64,000 bases of DNA from Thermoflexus hugenholtzii JAD2 (GTDB taxonomy: Bacteria; Chloroflexota; Anaerolineae; Thermoflexales; Thermoflexaceae), in contig NZ_FYEK01000078.1 of the NCBI RefSeq assembly GCF_900187885.1, positions 1-64,000 on the forward strand. The letters run 5' to 3'. The notes under the pieces were generated by a model. It was not told where the DNA came from, did not search any database, and saw nothing but the letters and a program-made list of their open reading frames with translations. The position numbers and the translations under genes are program-made. Below are positions 39,339 to 48,001 of this stretch, one piece after another. Within the stretch, counting starts at the first letter, position 1. Every line of letters starts with the position of its first letter.

Positions 39339-40703
39339 ATGCTGCGCACGGTGTGTTCGCTGATCATGGTGGTGGGAGCGGCCTACCTGATCCTGGTCAT
39401 GGGTTCCAGAGACCCGCGGACGAACGCCCGGACGCTCTGGGTGGACGATGACGGCACGGTGGGGGCGGCCGCCTCTTCCTGTGATGGCCCCGACCCGGCT
39501 TACATCCGCATCCAGGCGGCCATCGAGGCGGCCGAGGATGGCGATGAGATCCGGATCTGCCCCGGGGTGTATCGGGAACAGATCACCATCCATCGGAATT
39601 ACCTCACCGTCCGCTCTGTGGACGGATCCGCGGTGGATGCCAGCCCCGATACGATCCTGTTGCCTGAGGAGCTGGACCCGGCCGGGGTGTGGATCCTGGG
39701 GGACGGCAACGTCCTGGAGGGGCTGGTGATCCAGGACACGGCGGCTGGCCCGCCCCATCCCGTCCATCTTCACCGGCTTATCTGGGTGGGGGGCGATCGC
39801 AACACGGTCCGCCGCAACCGCCTCGTCGGCCGGGGGCCAACAGGCCCTGCGGATATCGGGGTGGAGGTGCACGGGGGAGATGTCGGCAACGGGGTGGCGG
39901 AACGGAATGAGATCGTCGAGAATGAGATCCTTAACGTCTTCAGCCACGCGATCCTGGTTCGGAGCCTGGCCCGCGACCGGGCTGCCTACTGGACGGTTAT
40001 CAGAGGTAACCAGATCCATGATAACCCGGGGAACGGCATCACGGTGGATCGCTCGCCCGCCACACGGGTGGAGCGCAACACCCTGTCCCGTAACGGGGTG
40101 GCTATCGTCTTCCATAGTGAGCCTGCGTTCCCGGCCATCGAGACGATGTTCCGGTGCAATCAGATCGTTGGCAATCGCACAGGAGCTCGGAACGCCGCAA
40201 CAGATGGCTTGGTGATGCGAGCAGAGTATAACTGGTGGGGGAACGAAAACGGCCCCCGCCATGATCTGCGGAACTCGGGGGGAGGCGGAGATGCGGTAGG
40301 AGACAACGTGGCGTTTCGGCCCTGGCTGACCGGGCCGCTGGAGGAGATATGTCCCCTGCTGCGCATCCGCATCGATGTGATGCCGGGGGACACCACGAAC
40401 CGCATCCATCCCGGAAGCCACACCCTGATCCCGGTGGCCCTCCTTTCCAGCTCGGGCTTCATCCCGCTGGCCGAGGTGGATCGAAGGCGTCTGCACTTTG
40501 GAGCCACGGGCGGGGAGAGCGCTGTGGTTGGCTGCGACAGTCTGATCGGCGACCTCAACGGCGATGGGATCGGGGACCTGGTTTGCTACTTCCGGTCCGA
40601 GCTTACCGGCCTGGGGCCGGACCACCGGGTCGCCCGGCTGCGGGGTCAAACCCTGGAAGGGGTTGCCATAGAGGGCCAGGATGCTGTAGAGATCCTTCCA
40701 TAA
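39339..40703 (+). CDS. Secreted right-handed beta-helix protein with a DNGDG-type C-terminal domain
   Basis: A 454-residue protein with an N-terminal signal anchor (VCSLIMVVGAAYLILVMG). Repeated right-handed beta-helix coils follow (residues about 60-300), with PbH1-like spacing: DGNVLEGLVIQDTA, GDRNTVRRNRLVG, ERNEIVENEILN, TVIRGNQIHDNPGNGITVDR, ATRVERNTLSRNGVAI. The C-terminal about 110 residues read IRIDVMPGDTTNRIHPGSHT, then IPVALLSSSGFIPLAEVDRR, and DLNGDGIGDLV. This resembles the common secreted IDIKPGS...SINxxS...PVAxL domain with a calcium-loop-like DxNGDG. AGGAGG precedes ATG 39339. Probably a polysaccharide-binding or lyase-like surface protein; no catalytic motif recognised. Confidence 0.75.
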   Translation: MLRTVCSLIMVVGAAYLILVMGSRDPRTNARTLWVDDDGTVGAAASSCDGPDPAYIRIQAAIEAAEDGDEIRICPGVYREQITIHRNYLTVRSVDGSAVDASPDTILLPEELDPAGVWILGDGNVLEGLVIQDTAAGPPHPVHLHRLIWVGGDRNTVRRNRLVGRGPTGPADIGVEVHGGDVGNGVAERNEIVENEILNVFSHAILVRSLARDRAAYWTVIRGNQIHDNPGNGITVDRSPATRVERNTLSRNGVAIVFHSEPAFPAIETMFRCNQIVGNRTGARNAATDGLVMRAEYNWWGNENGPRHDLRNSGGGGDAVGDNVAFRPWLTGPLEEICPLLRIRIDVMPGDTTNRIHPGSHTLIPVALLSSSGFIPLAEVDRRRLHFGATGGESAVVGCDSLIGDLNGDGIGDLVCYFRSELTGLGPDHRVARLRGQTLEGVAIEGQDAVEILP

Positions 40704-40775
40704 CTAAACTATAGGGCGAATTTCCTGAGCGTCGAGGGGGCGATCCCAAGGAGGCTGCGCCGGATCCGGAGACAA

Positions 40776-41852
40776 TCATCGAAGAGCCTGACCGCTTTGG
40801 GCATCCATCCAGCGCACCGCTTCGGGGGGGAAGGACAGCCAGAGGGTTTGACCCGGCTCCACCGCGCGTCCCGGAGGCAGCGTCATCTTCAAGGTCTGGG
40901 AGCCCAGGTAGGCGGTCACCAGAACCTGAGCCCCCAGGGGCTCCACGACCGAGACCGTAACGGGGACCGTCCATGGCTGCGGAGACGCTTCGATGCGGAT
41001 GTGCTCCGCCCGGATGCCTAACAACAACGGCTGCTGGGGGACGACCCCGGGGATCTCGGGCATGGGGAGGCGATATCCTTCCAGGACAAAACTCCACCCG
41101 CCCTCGCTATTCTCCGCCACCCCACGCAGGAAATTCATCGGCGGGTTCCCGATGAACCCGCCCACGAAGACCGTGGCCGGGGCTTCATAAATCCGCATGG
41201 GTGTGTCGACTTGGACGATCTCCCCCTCGCGCATCACGGCGATACGATCCCCCAGGCTCATCGCTTCCACTTGGTCATGGGTCACATAGATGATCGTCAT
41301 CCCCGTCTCCTGGTGGAGCCGTTTCAGCTCCGCCCGCGCATGCAACCGCAACAGCGCGTCCAGATTGCTGAGGGGCTCATCCATCAGCAGCACATCCGGC
41401 TGCATCACCAGGGCCCGGGCCACCGCGACCCGCTGCCGCTGACCTCCGGAGAGCTGGGCGGGATACCGGTCGAGCAACCCCTCCAGCTGCAACATCGTCG
41501 CGGCTCGCTCCACCCGCCGCCGCACCTCCGCCTCCGGAACCCGCCGCATGCGCAACCCGAAGGCGATGTTGTCGTAAACCTTCATGTGGGGGAAAACCGC
41601 ATAGCTCTGGAATACCATGGCGATGTTTCGACGGCGGGGAGGCAGCCCGGTGACCTCCCGCTCTCCGATGAAGATACAACCGTGATCCACCCGCTCCAGG
41701 CCGGCGACACAGCGCAACAGGGTGGTCTTGCCACATCCGGAGGGCCCCAGCAGCACAAAGAACTCTCCATCCTCGATCGTCAGGGAGACGTCCCGCAACG
41801 CAATGACCTTCCCGAAGGTCTTCCGGATCCGCTCCAGACGCACACGTGCCAT
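40776..41852 (-). CDS. Sugar ABC transporter ATP-binding protein (UgpC/MalK family)
   Basis: A 358-residue ATPase energising carbohydrate import. Walker A GPSGCGKTTLLRCVAGLE, Q-loop VFQSYAVFPHMKVYDNIAFG, signature LSGGQRQRVAVARALVMQPD, Walker B VLLMDEPLSNLDA and H-loop YVTHDQVEAM are present. A C-terminal TOBE-like region of about 120 residues follows, as in MalK. The frame is open upstream of ATG 41852, but that start begins the conserved MARVRLERIRKTFG and avoids overlapping the permease gene. It is last in a minus-strand operon of transporter genes. Confidence 0.92.
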   Translation of the reverse strand: MARVRLERIRKTFGKVIALRDVSLTIEDGEFFVLLGPSGCGKTTLLRCVAGLERVDHGCIFIGEREVTGLPPRRRNIAMVFQSYAVFPHMKVYDNIAFGLRMRRVPEAEVRRRVERAATMLQLEGLLDRYPAQLSGGQRQRVAVARALVMQPDVLLMDEPLSNLDALLRLHARAELKRLHQETGMTIIYVTHDQVEAMSLGDRIAVMREGEIVQVDTPMRIYEAPATVFVGGFIGNPPMNFLRGVAENSEGGWSFVLEGYRLPMPEIPGVVPQQPLLLGIRAEHIRIEASPQPWTVPVTVSVVEPLGAQVLVTAYLGSQTLKMTLPPGRAVEPGQTLWLSFPPEAVRWMDAQSGQALR

Positions 41853-41884
41853 ATGGTCTTCACCCCCGAATATGGGGCGCCGGC

Positions 41885-42700
41885 TCAGCGGCTGACGACC
41901 CCCCAAAGATTGAAGAGATAACGCCGGATGATGAGAAGGATGATCATGGCGGGGGCGACCATGAAAAAGCCCCCAGCGAACCGGAAGTAGAGGGGCGATT
42001 CGTTGAGGACCGTGAGGACCAGGGCCGGCAACGTTCGTTGCCGCAGGGTCAGGATGGTGGCGGCGAAGACCTCATTCCATGAGATCACGAAGGTGAAGAG
42101 GCTGGCGGCAGCCAGGCCAGGCAGGGCCAGAGGCAAGGAGACCCGAAGGAAGGCGGTGAGCGGGCTGCAGCCCAGGGTCATGGCCGCCTCCTCCAGATCG
42201 CGGGGGATGGCCATGAACACGCTGGAGGTGATCAGGATGACGAAAGGGAGGGCCATAGCGGTATGGACCAGGGCCACTGCCCATGGCGTGTCGTAGAGGC
42301 CGATGCGGATGAAGGTCACCGCCAGGGGGATGGAGAGGATCGCCATTGGGAACATCCGGGTCATCAGGATCCCCATGCGCACCGCCTCCCGCCCCGGGAA
42401 GATGAAGCGAGCCAGGGCGTATCCCGCCGGCGCCCCCAGGGCCAGGGACAGGATCATCGTGAGCAGGGCAACCACCACGCTGTTGCGCGTGGCCGCCAGC
42501 GTCCCCGTGGCGTTCACGAAGAATTGCATGGTCTCCACCGAGAACTCCAGCGGAAGCAGGGGACGGGGCCAGCGATACACGGCCATACGCGGGCTGAAGG
42601 CCAGCAGCCCGATCAGGTAGATCGGGGCCAGCACCCAGAGGGCCAAAAGCGCTGCCCCCCCATACCAGAGCAGGTCCGCCATCCGGGATCCCCGCTTCAT
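41885..42700 (-). CDS. Sugar ABC transporter permease (MalG type)
   Basis: A 271-residue inner-membrane permease with six helices and the EAA loop EEAAMTLGCSPLTAFLRVSL preceded by SVFMAIPRDL. The VLAPIYLIGLLAFSP beginning and the C-terminal FFMVAPAMIILLIIRRYLF are typical of MalG-type CUT1 permeases. ATG 42700 overlaps the stop of the MalF-type gene (ATGA), so the two are translationally coupled. Confidence 0.9.
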   Translation of the reverse strand: MKRGSRMADLLWYGGAALLALWVLAPIYLIGLLAFSPRMAVYRWPRPLLPLEFSVETMQFFVNATGTLAATRNSVVVALLTMILSLALGAPAGYALARFIFPGREAVRMGILMTRMFPMAILSIPLAVTFIRIGLYDTPWAVALVHTAMALPFVILITSSVFMAIPRDLEEAAMTLGCSPLTAFLRVSLPLALPGLAAASLFTFVISWNEVFAATILTLRQRTLPALVLTVLNESPLYFRFAGGFFMVAPAMIILLIIRRYLFNLWGVVSR

Positions 42701-43563
42701 CGCCCCATCTCCTCCGGGCGCACCCGCAGGACGTAGAGATAAAAGCCGGTCACCAAAGCGGACAGGGCCAGGATGATCAGCGAATACGCCGCGGCCACAT
42801 GGGGGTTATGGGCCCCCGCATACCAGACGTAGGCCTCTGAGGCCAGGACGGGCAGGACCCCCCCGCCCAGGGCCACCACCACGGCGAAGGTCTGGAAGGC
42901 GAAAAGGGTGCGGATGATCAGGGCCGCCTGCAGGCTGGGCCGCAGCAGGGGCAGGACCACGTAACGCAGTTTCTGAGCCAGGTTCGCGCCGAAGACCTCC
43001 GCCGCCTCCCAGTACTCGCCCAGGATCATCTGCAACCCCGCCACCAGGGTGACCATCACGATAGCCGTGGCCCTCCACACCTCCGCGATCACCACCGCCA
43101 GGAGGATGCCGATCGGGTGCTCATATGAGAGAAAGATGATGGGACGCTGGATCAACCCCAGGGCGCGCAAGACGACATTGAGATATCCCCGCTCGGTGAA
43201 GATGGCCAGCCAGACCAGCCCCGCCGCCAGCTCCGAGATGGCCAGCGGGATCGCATACACGTAAAGGAAAAATCCGGCGCCGCGGCGCCGGGACTGCGCA
43301 ATCAAGGCCATGGTCAAAGCCAGAGCCAGCTGCAGGGGGATCACCAGGGCGATCAGCACCAGCGTGTTGCGCAGGGCGGGCATGAAGCGGGTGTCCGCCA
43401 GCATGCGGCGGAAGGGCTCCCCGGACCAGGAGCCATCCGGGGCCTGGGCGGCCAGCAACAGAGCCTGGACGCTGGGGAGAGCGATGAACAGCCCCAGGAA
43501 AAGAATGGCCGGCATCAACAGCGCCAGCGGCAACCCGATTTCGACTTTCCACCACCGACTCAC
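42697..43563 (-). CDS. Sugar ABC transporter permease (MalF type)
   Basis: A 288-residue permease with six helices. The EAA loop reads EYWEAAEVFGANLAQKLRYV, and LPLALLMPAILFLGLFIALP begins the first helix. The start is taken as GTG 43563 (AGGGAGGCTGGG upstream), giving SRWWKVEIGLPLAL; the frame is open 26 codons further upstream but that part overlaps the solute-binding gene poorly and is arginine-rich. It overlaps the MalG-type gene by 4 nt. Confidence 0.88.
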   Translation of the reverse strand: MSRWWKVEIGLPLALLMPAILFLGLFIALPSVQALLLAAQAPDGSWSGEPFRRMLADTRFMPALRNTLVLIALVIPLQLALALTMALIAQSRRRGAGFFLYVYAIPLAISELAAGLVWLAIFTERGYLNVVLRALGLIQRPIIFLSYEHPIGILLAVVIAEVWRATAIVMVTLVAGLQMILGEYWEAAEVFGANLAQKLRYVVLPLLRPSLQAALIIRTLFAFQTFAVVVALGGGVLPVLASEAYVWYAGAHNPHVAAAYSLIILALSALVTGFYLYVLRVRPEEMGR

Positions 43564-43625
43564 CCCAGCCTCCCTGAAGGTCGGGAGGCAGACCCTCGGC
43601 CTGCCCCCCGACCGCGATCCCCGGA

Positions 43626-44993
43626 TCACCGCACCTGGCATGGTCCGGTGCTGGGCGGATCCGGTGGCCAGCAGGCGGCGCCGGTCTCGTTCAGGATCGC
43701 CTGCAGCTTGGCCGCTTCCTCCTGAAGCACCTTTTCGATGTCCTCACCCTTCAGCACGATGCGCTCCAGGGTGTCCCGGTTGACCTTGTTGAACTCGCCG
43801 GCCTTGCCGCCCAGGCCCACCGGCAACAGCGCCGGGATCGCATCTTGTGCCCCGGATTGCTTGACGACCGCCTCGCCTTCGATCCGGACATGAGCGGGCA
43901 TATCCGCCGGCATGGGGATGTCCAGGACCGGGAAGAAAGCGACCTCGCGGAGGATGGTCAGCTGAGTCTCCGGCCGGGTGAGGAACTCAATCAACGCCTC
44001 CGCCCCTTCCCGGTTTGGCGCGCCCTTCACGATCCCGAGACAGGCCAGCACCGGCATGAAGCCCCGTCCCTTGGGGCCCGCCGGCACGGGGGCCGCGATG
44101 AAGTCCTCCGGCCGCTCCTTGAAGGCGTTCACCAACCGGGCCGTGTGATCCCAGGCGATCCACACCTCCTCGGCCAGCAACGGCTCCTGCATGAAATCAT
44201 AGGTGGTGGATTGTGGGTTGACATGCTCCCAGAGGGCCTTAAAGGACTTCCACATCTCCACCGCCTCCGGGCTCTTGTACGTTGTGACGAAGGCGCCGGT
44301 GTAGGATGGATACAGATAGCCCTGGACGAAGCGGTGGATCAGGCCCTTGGGACCCAGGGGGAACCCCAGACGGCGCTCCCCTGTCGCCTTATGGATGTTC
44401 TCCCCCCACTGTCGGAGCTGATCCCATGTCAGGGCGTTGACATCCGCGCCCGCAGGCAGGTAGTCCAGCGCCTTCTTGTTGATCGCCAGGATATAAGTGG
44501 CCTGCATCCACGGGATGCAATACTGGCGATCCGTGCCCAGCTTCCCCAGCTCCGCGAACTGGGAGATCATCGGACGATCCTTCAGGCGCTCCATCAGCGG
44601 GGTGAGATCCTCCAGGGCGTTGTCCTTGAGGAGCGTGACGAAGTTACCATGCAACGCCCCCACCACATCCACCGTCACCTTGCCCGCCTGGATCTCCGCG
44701 CGGATCCGATCGTGGAAGGGGCCTTCGTCCTCCGGGATGAACTCCACAGGGGCGCCGAAGGGTTTGAGGATCACGTTGCGCATCTTCTCCGCCTCCTCCA
44801 CCGGCCGCAGCTGGGTGGAGAGGAAGAGGACCGGCTTGGGCGGCGGGGTGGGCGTGGGCGGAGGAGGCGTGGGGGAGGGCGCCGCCGGCGGAGGCGGAGC
44901 GGTGGGAGTCGGCGTGGGAGGTGCCGCCGGCTGGCAGGCGAGGGACAGGATGAGGGCGACCGTGAAGAGGGCCCAGAGCCTTCGCGTACGCAT
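43626..44993 (-). CDS. Extracellular solute-binding lipoprotein of a sugar ABC transporter
   Basis: A 455-residue type 1 solute-binding protein. The signal peptide ends in LSLACQP, Cys20 the lipid site, followed by a long proline/threonine linker (residues about 22-52). The body matches CUT1 binding proteins: VLFLSTQLRPVEEAEKMRNV, then YCIPWMQATYILAINKKALD, and WIAWDHTARLVNAFK. AGGAGGTGGATC precedes ATG 44993. It lies directly upstream of the two permease genes and downstream of the GntR-SBP regulator, completing the importer. Substrate unknown, likely a sugar or compatible solute given the divergent GH63-like gene. Confidence 0.88.
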   Translation of the reverse strand: MRTRRLWALFTVALILSLACQPAAPPTPTPTAPPPPAAPSPTPPPPTPTPPPKPVLFLSTQLRPVEEAEKMRNVILKPFGAPVEFIPEDEGPFHDRIRAEIQAGKVTVDVVGALHGNFVTLLKDNALEDLTPLMERLKDRPMISQFAELGKLGTDRQYCIPWMQATYILAINKKALDYLPAGADVNALTWDQLRQWGENIHKATGERRLGFPLGPKGLIHRFVQGYLYPSYTGAFVTTYKSPEAVEMWKSFKALWEHVNPQSTTYDFMQEPLLAEEVWIAWDHTARLVNAFKERPEDFIAAPVPAGPKGRGFMPVLACLGIVKGAPNREGAEALIEFLTRPETQLTILREVAFFPVLDIPMPADMPAHVRIEGEAVVKQSGAQDAIPALLPVGLGGKAGEFNKVNRDTLERIVLKGEDIEKVLQEEAAKLQAILNETGAACWPPDPPSTGPCQVR

Positions 44994-45011
44994 GATCCAC
45001 CTCCTGATCGT

Positions 45012-46517
45012 TCAATGTGGGAACAGATGGCTTTCCGGCAACATATAACCCGTGAGGGCAGCGATCCGCTCCGCCGCCCTCGGGACCGCCGCTTCCAGCG
45101 GACGACGGCCGAGCAGTACGTCCTCCACCAGCGCCTGCCATTCCTCCGAAACCCGGGCGTAAGCCGGCAGGGAGGGGCGCGGCCGCCCCTGCTCCACCCA
45201 ACGCTGCGTCCGCGCCAGGAACCCTCCTCGCTCCCCGGCCAGATGGGAGAGGGCGTGGATCCAGGGAGGATGGCGCCCAGTCATGCGGGCGAACGCCCGC
45301 AAAGGCTCCCCCTCCACGGCCTGTCGCAACAGCGCCAGGGCCCGCTCGGGATGGCGGGATTGCCGATAAATCCCGAACGCCATGCCGCCCATCAAACCGG
45401 CCGGACGCCCATGAGGCCCTGCCGGGATGGGGAGGACCATGAGGCGCTCCAGGAAGGTCGCTTCATCCCACCCCGCCGCCTGCTGGATCAAATCCGCCTC
45501 ATAGGTGCCTCCCACGGCCATCACCACCTGCCCCTCCGCCAGCCAGAGAGCCGCCTGCTCTCGATGGAAGGCGGTCACCTCGGGGGGCATCAGCTGATGT
45601 TCCCAGATCAACGCCCGCAGGAAGGCCAGCGTCTCATAAGTGGCCGGCTGATCCAGCAGGACCCAACCCCCGCTCACCAGCTCGCCCCCATTCGCCCAGA
45701 GGAAGGGAAGCGTTTGATAGGTGGTGGTCTCGCCGCCCGTCCGGCCGGCCACCATCGCCAGCGGATAAGGGCCCAGGCCGTAACGCCGGCGGACCTCCGG
45801 TTGCCGAAAATGAGCCCCTACCCGGAGCAGATCCTCCCAGGTGGTCGGCGGGCGCAGCCCTTCCGCCTCCAGCAGATCCCGCCGCACCCACAGGACGCTG
45901 ACATCCATGCTGATGGGGATCCCATACAGGTGTCCTTCGAAGACCCACGCCGAGCGGGGGCCCGGCATCAGCGTGGCCAGCGCCTGGGCCTCCCAGGCCG
46001 GATCGATCTCCCCGACGGCTCGTAGATGGCGAAGGGTCACGAACTCCGCCAGCCAAGCGGAATCCAGGATGGAAAGATCAGGAGCCCCGCCATTCCCCAC
46101 CGCCTCCATCAGCGCTCCCCGCAACTGTAGGAAAGGGATTTGCTCCACCGCCAGCTCGATCGGCTGGTCTGGATGTTGCTGATTCCAGCGGGCGACGGCG
46201 AGATCCAGGGGGATGCGCCAGCGGGGGTGGGAGATCACCACCCGCAACACCAATGGAGAACTCGCCCCCCCGTTTCGAGGGGCGACAAAGGTGCCCCGCC
46301 CCCGTTGACGGAGGATCAGACCCTCCCGCGCCAGATCCTCCAGGGCCTGACGGACCGGCGCCCGGCTGATCCCATAACGGGCGCAAAGCTCCGCTTCCGT
46401 GGGCAGACGATCCCCCGGCCGGAGCCGACCCCCCAAGATCTCCGACCGCAGGAGCTGCTTTAGCTGCTCGTGAAGCGGGACCCCCAGCGCGGGATCCAGC
46501 CGCCGACGTGCCCCCAC
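45012..46517 (-). CDS. GntR DNA-binding domain fused to a type 1 solute-binding-protein fold
   Basis: A 501-residue protein. Residues about 12-80 are a GntR winged helix: PLHEQLKQLLRSEILGGRLR, PGDRLPTEAELCARYGISRA, PVRQALEDLAREGLILRQRG and RGTF. Residues about 90-490 resemble the SBP_bac_1 fold of extracellular sugar-binding proteins: VARWNQQHPDQPIELAVEQI, FEGHLYGIPISMDVSVLWVR, RRDLLEAEGLRPPTTWEDLL and GGMAFGIYRQSRHPERAL. There is no signal peptide, so the binding fold is probably the cytoplasmic inducer-sensing domain. The start is GTG 46517. It heads the transporter operon and faces the GH63-like gene, so it most likely controls both. Confidence 0.85.
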   Translation of the reverse strand: MGARRRLDPALGVPLHEQLKQLLRSEILGGRLRPGDRLPTEAELCARYGISRAPVRQALEDLAREGLILRQRGRGTFVAPRNGGASSPLVLRVVISHPRWRIPLDLAVARWNQQHPDQPIELAVEQIPFLQLRGALMEAVGNGGAPDLSILDSAWLAEFVTLRHLRAVGEIDPAWEAQALATLMPGPRSAWVFEGHLYGIPISMDVSVLWVRRDLLEAEGLRPPTTWEDLLRVGAHFRQPEVRRRYGLGPYPLAMVAGRTGGETTTYQTLPFLWANGGELVSGGWVLLDQPATYETLAFLRALIWEHQLMPPEVTAFHREQAALWLAEGQVVMAVGGTYEADLIQQAAGWDEATFLERLMVLPIPAGPHGRPAGLMGGMAFGIYRQSRHPERALALLRQAVEGEPLRAFARMTGRHPPWIHALSHLAGERGGFLARTQRWVEQGRPRPSLPAYARVSEEWQALVEDVLLGRRPLEAAVPRAAERIAALTGYMLPESHLFPH

Positions 46518-46539
46518 TCCTTACTCCAACCATCAAAAC

Positions 46540-46576
46540 TTTGTTATAATGATATACAAAATTTTGGACTTGTCAA
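46540..46576. promoter_or_regulatory. Overlapping divergent promoters with a GntR-like operator
   Basis: Plus strand: extended -10 TGTTATAAT (46542-46550) toward the GH63-like gene. Minus strand: TTGACA (46576-46571), 16-bp spacer, TATCAT (46554-46549) toward the GntR-SBP gene. The two -10 elements overlap. A symmetric 21-bp element TTTGT-11 bp-ACAAA (46540-46560) covers both, the form of a GntR-family operator. A regulator bound here would block both directions. Confidence 0.6.
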
Positions 46577-46651
46577 GGAAGGAAGCATGAGGCGGGTCTC
46601 CACCCCTCCGCGCTCTCCGGTCCTGCAAGGGCCTATCAACAGGAGGGCTTG

Positions 46652-47971
46652 ATGATTCAGAAGGACCTGCGACAGGCGGCAGAAGAGGTGCTGCGGCGGA
46701 ACGATCGGGGGACATTCACCGCCCCTTCCCCCCGGCAGTATCCCCACCTCTGGCTGTGGGACGCCGGGTTCGCCGCCCTGGGCTGGGCGGCCTTAGGGGA
46801 TTACGAGCGGGCCTACCGGGAGATCCGGGCCGCCCTCCGGGGGCAGTGGCGCAACGGGATGCTCCCCCACGTAGTCTTCTACGACTGGCCCAGCGCCTAT
46901 TTTCCGGGCGCCGATGTCTGGCGCTCCGATCTGGCCTCGGAAGCCCCGGCGGAGCTCCCCACCTCCGGCATCACCCAGCCCCCGGTCCTGGCTTTCGTGG
47001 TCGAGATCCTGACCCGCTATGATCCCGATCGAGGGCGCGCGGCAGCCTTCCGCCGGGAAGCCTTCCCCGCACTCTACGCGTATCACCGGTGGCTGCACAC
47101 CGCTCGGGACCCCGAGGGCATGGGCCTGAGCGTCCTGGTGCACCCCTGGGAGTCCGGGATGGACAACAGCCCCCTGTGGGACGCGGCCCTGGCCCGGGTG
47201 CCGGTGGGGGATCTGCCGCCCTATCGCCGAGCCGATGCCCATTGGGTGCCCGAGGAGCAGCGACCCCGCTCCGCCGACTACGACCGCTTCCTGGCCTTGA
47301 TCCTCCATCTGCGATCGCATCGCTACGGGGAAAGCGGCGTCCAGACCTCTTCCTTCCGGGTCTATGACATCCTGTTCAACGCCCTTCGCTATCGCTCGGA
47401 GGAGGCCCTCTGGACGATGGCGGCGGAGCTGGGCGAACCGACAGGGGAGATCGAGGGGTGGCTGGCGCGAGGCCGCGCCGCCTTTCAGGCCTATCTGTGG
47501 GATCCGGCGCGTGGGTTCTTCCTGGACTGGGACGCGGTGGCGAAGGCCCGGATCCCGGTGATCGCGGCGGGCGGGTTCCTGGCCCTCTACGCAGGCCTGG
47601 CCACGCCGGAGCAGGCCCACGAAATGGTGGCGCGCTATCTCACGAACCCGGAGGCCTTCGCCCCGGACGGCGGGACGCGCTATCTGGTCCCTACAGTGAG
47701 CAAGGCCGAGCCCGGCTGGGAGCCCCGACGCTACTGGCGGGGGCCGATCTGGATCAACCTCAACGCCCTGATCGCCCACGGCCTGCGGCGCTATGGGTTC
47801 GTCGACCTGGCCGAGCAGATCCGCGCCGACACCTTTGCCCTCGTCGCTCGCTCAGGGTTCTGGGAATACTACGACCCCCGCACTGGGGAAGGATTGGGAA
47901 TCGGAGATTTCACCTGGTCCGCCGCCCTCCTCCTGGCCTGGGACCTGCTGGAGATCCCCGAAACGAGGTAG
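46652..47971 (+). CDS. GH63-like (trehalase/mannosylglycerate-hydrolase type) glycoside hydrolase
   Basis: A 439-residue cytoplasmic (alpha/alpha)6-barrel enzyme. HLWLWDAGFAALGWAALGD near the N-terminus, LVHPWESGMDNSPLWDAALA (candidate acid/base Asp) and PRTGEGLGIGDFTWSAALLL near the C-terminus are the pattern of GH63 mannosylglycerate/glucosylglycerate hydrolases. The exact substrate is not certain. ATG 46652 follows AGGAGG by 5 nt; TTG 46649 is in frame and less likely. It is transcribed divergently from the sugar importer, so it probably hydrolyses the imported glycoside. Its stop codon lies inside a palindromic repeat. Confidence 0.8.
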   Translation: MIQKDLRQAAEEVLRRNDRGTFTAPSPRQYPHLWLWDAGFAALGWAALGDYERAYREIRAALRGQWRNGMLPHVVFYDWPSAYFPGADVWRSDLASEAPAELPTSGITQPPVLAFVVEILTRYDPDRGRAAAFRREAFPALYAYHRWLHTARDPEGMGLSVLVHPWESGMDNSPLWDAALARVPVGDLPPYRRADAHWVPEEQRPRSADYDRFLALILHLRSHRYGESGVQTSSFRVYDILFNALRYRSEEALWTMAAELGEPTGEIEGWLARGRAAFQAYLWDPARGFFLDWDAVAKARIPVIAAGGFLALYAGLATPEQAHEMVARYLTNPEAFAPDGGTRYLVPTVSKAEPGWEPRRYWRGPIWINLNALIAHGLRRYGFVDLAEQIRADTFALVARSGFWEYYDPRTGEGLGIGDFTWSAALLLAWDLLEIPETR

Positions 47972-47995
47972 GGGCGACCGGCTGGTCGCCCCTAC
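47968..47995. repeat. Dispersed palindromic repeat supplying the GH63 stop codon
   Basis: GTAGGGGCGACC-GGCT-GGTCGCCCCTAC is a perfect 28-bp palindrome apart from the 4-nt loop and matches 9378-9405. The TAG stop of the GH63-like gene (47969-47971) is part of its left arm. The convergent nitrilase gene ends 6 nt after it. Confidence 0.7.
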
Positions 47996-48001
47996 GCCTC
48001 C

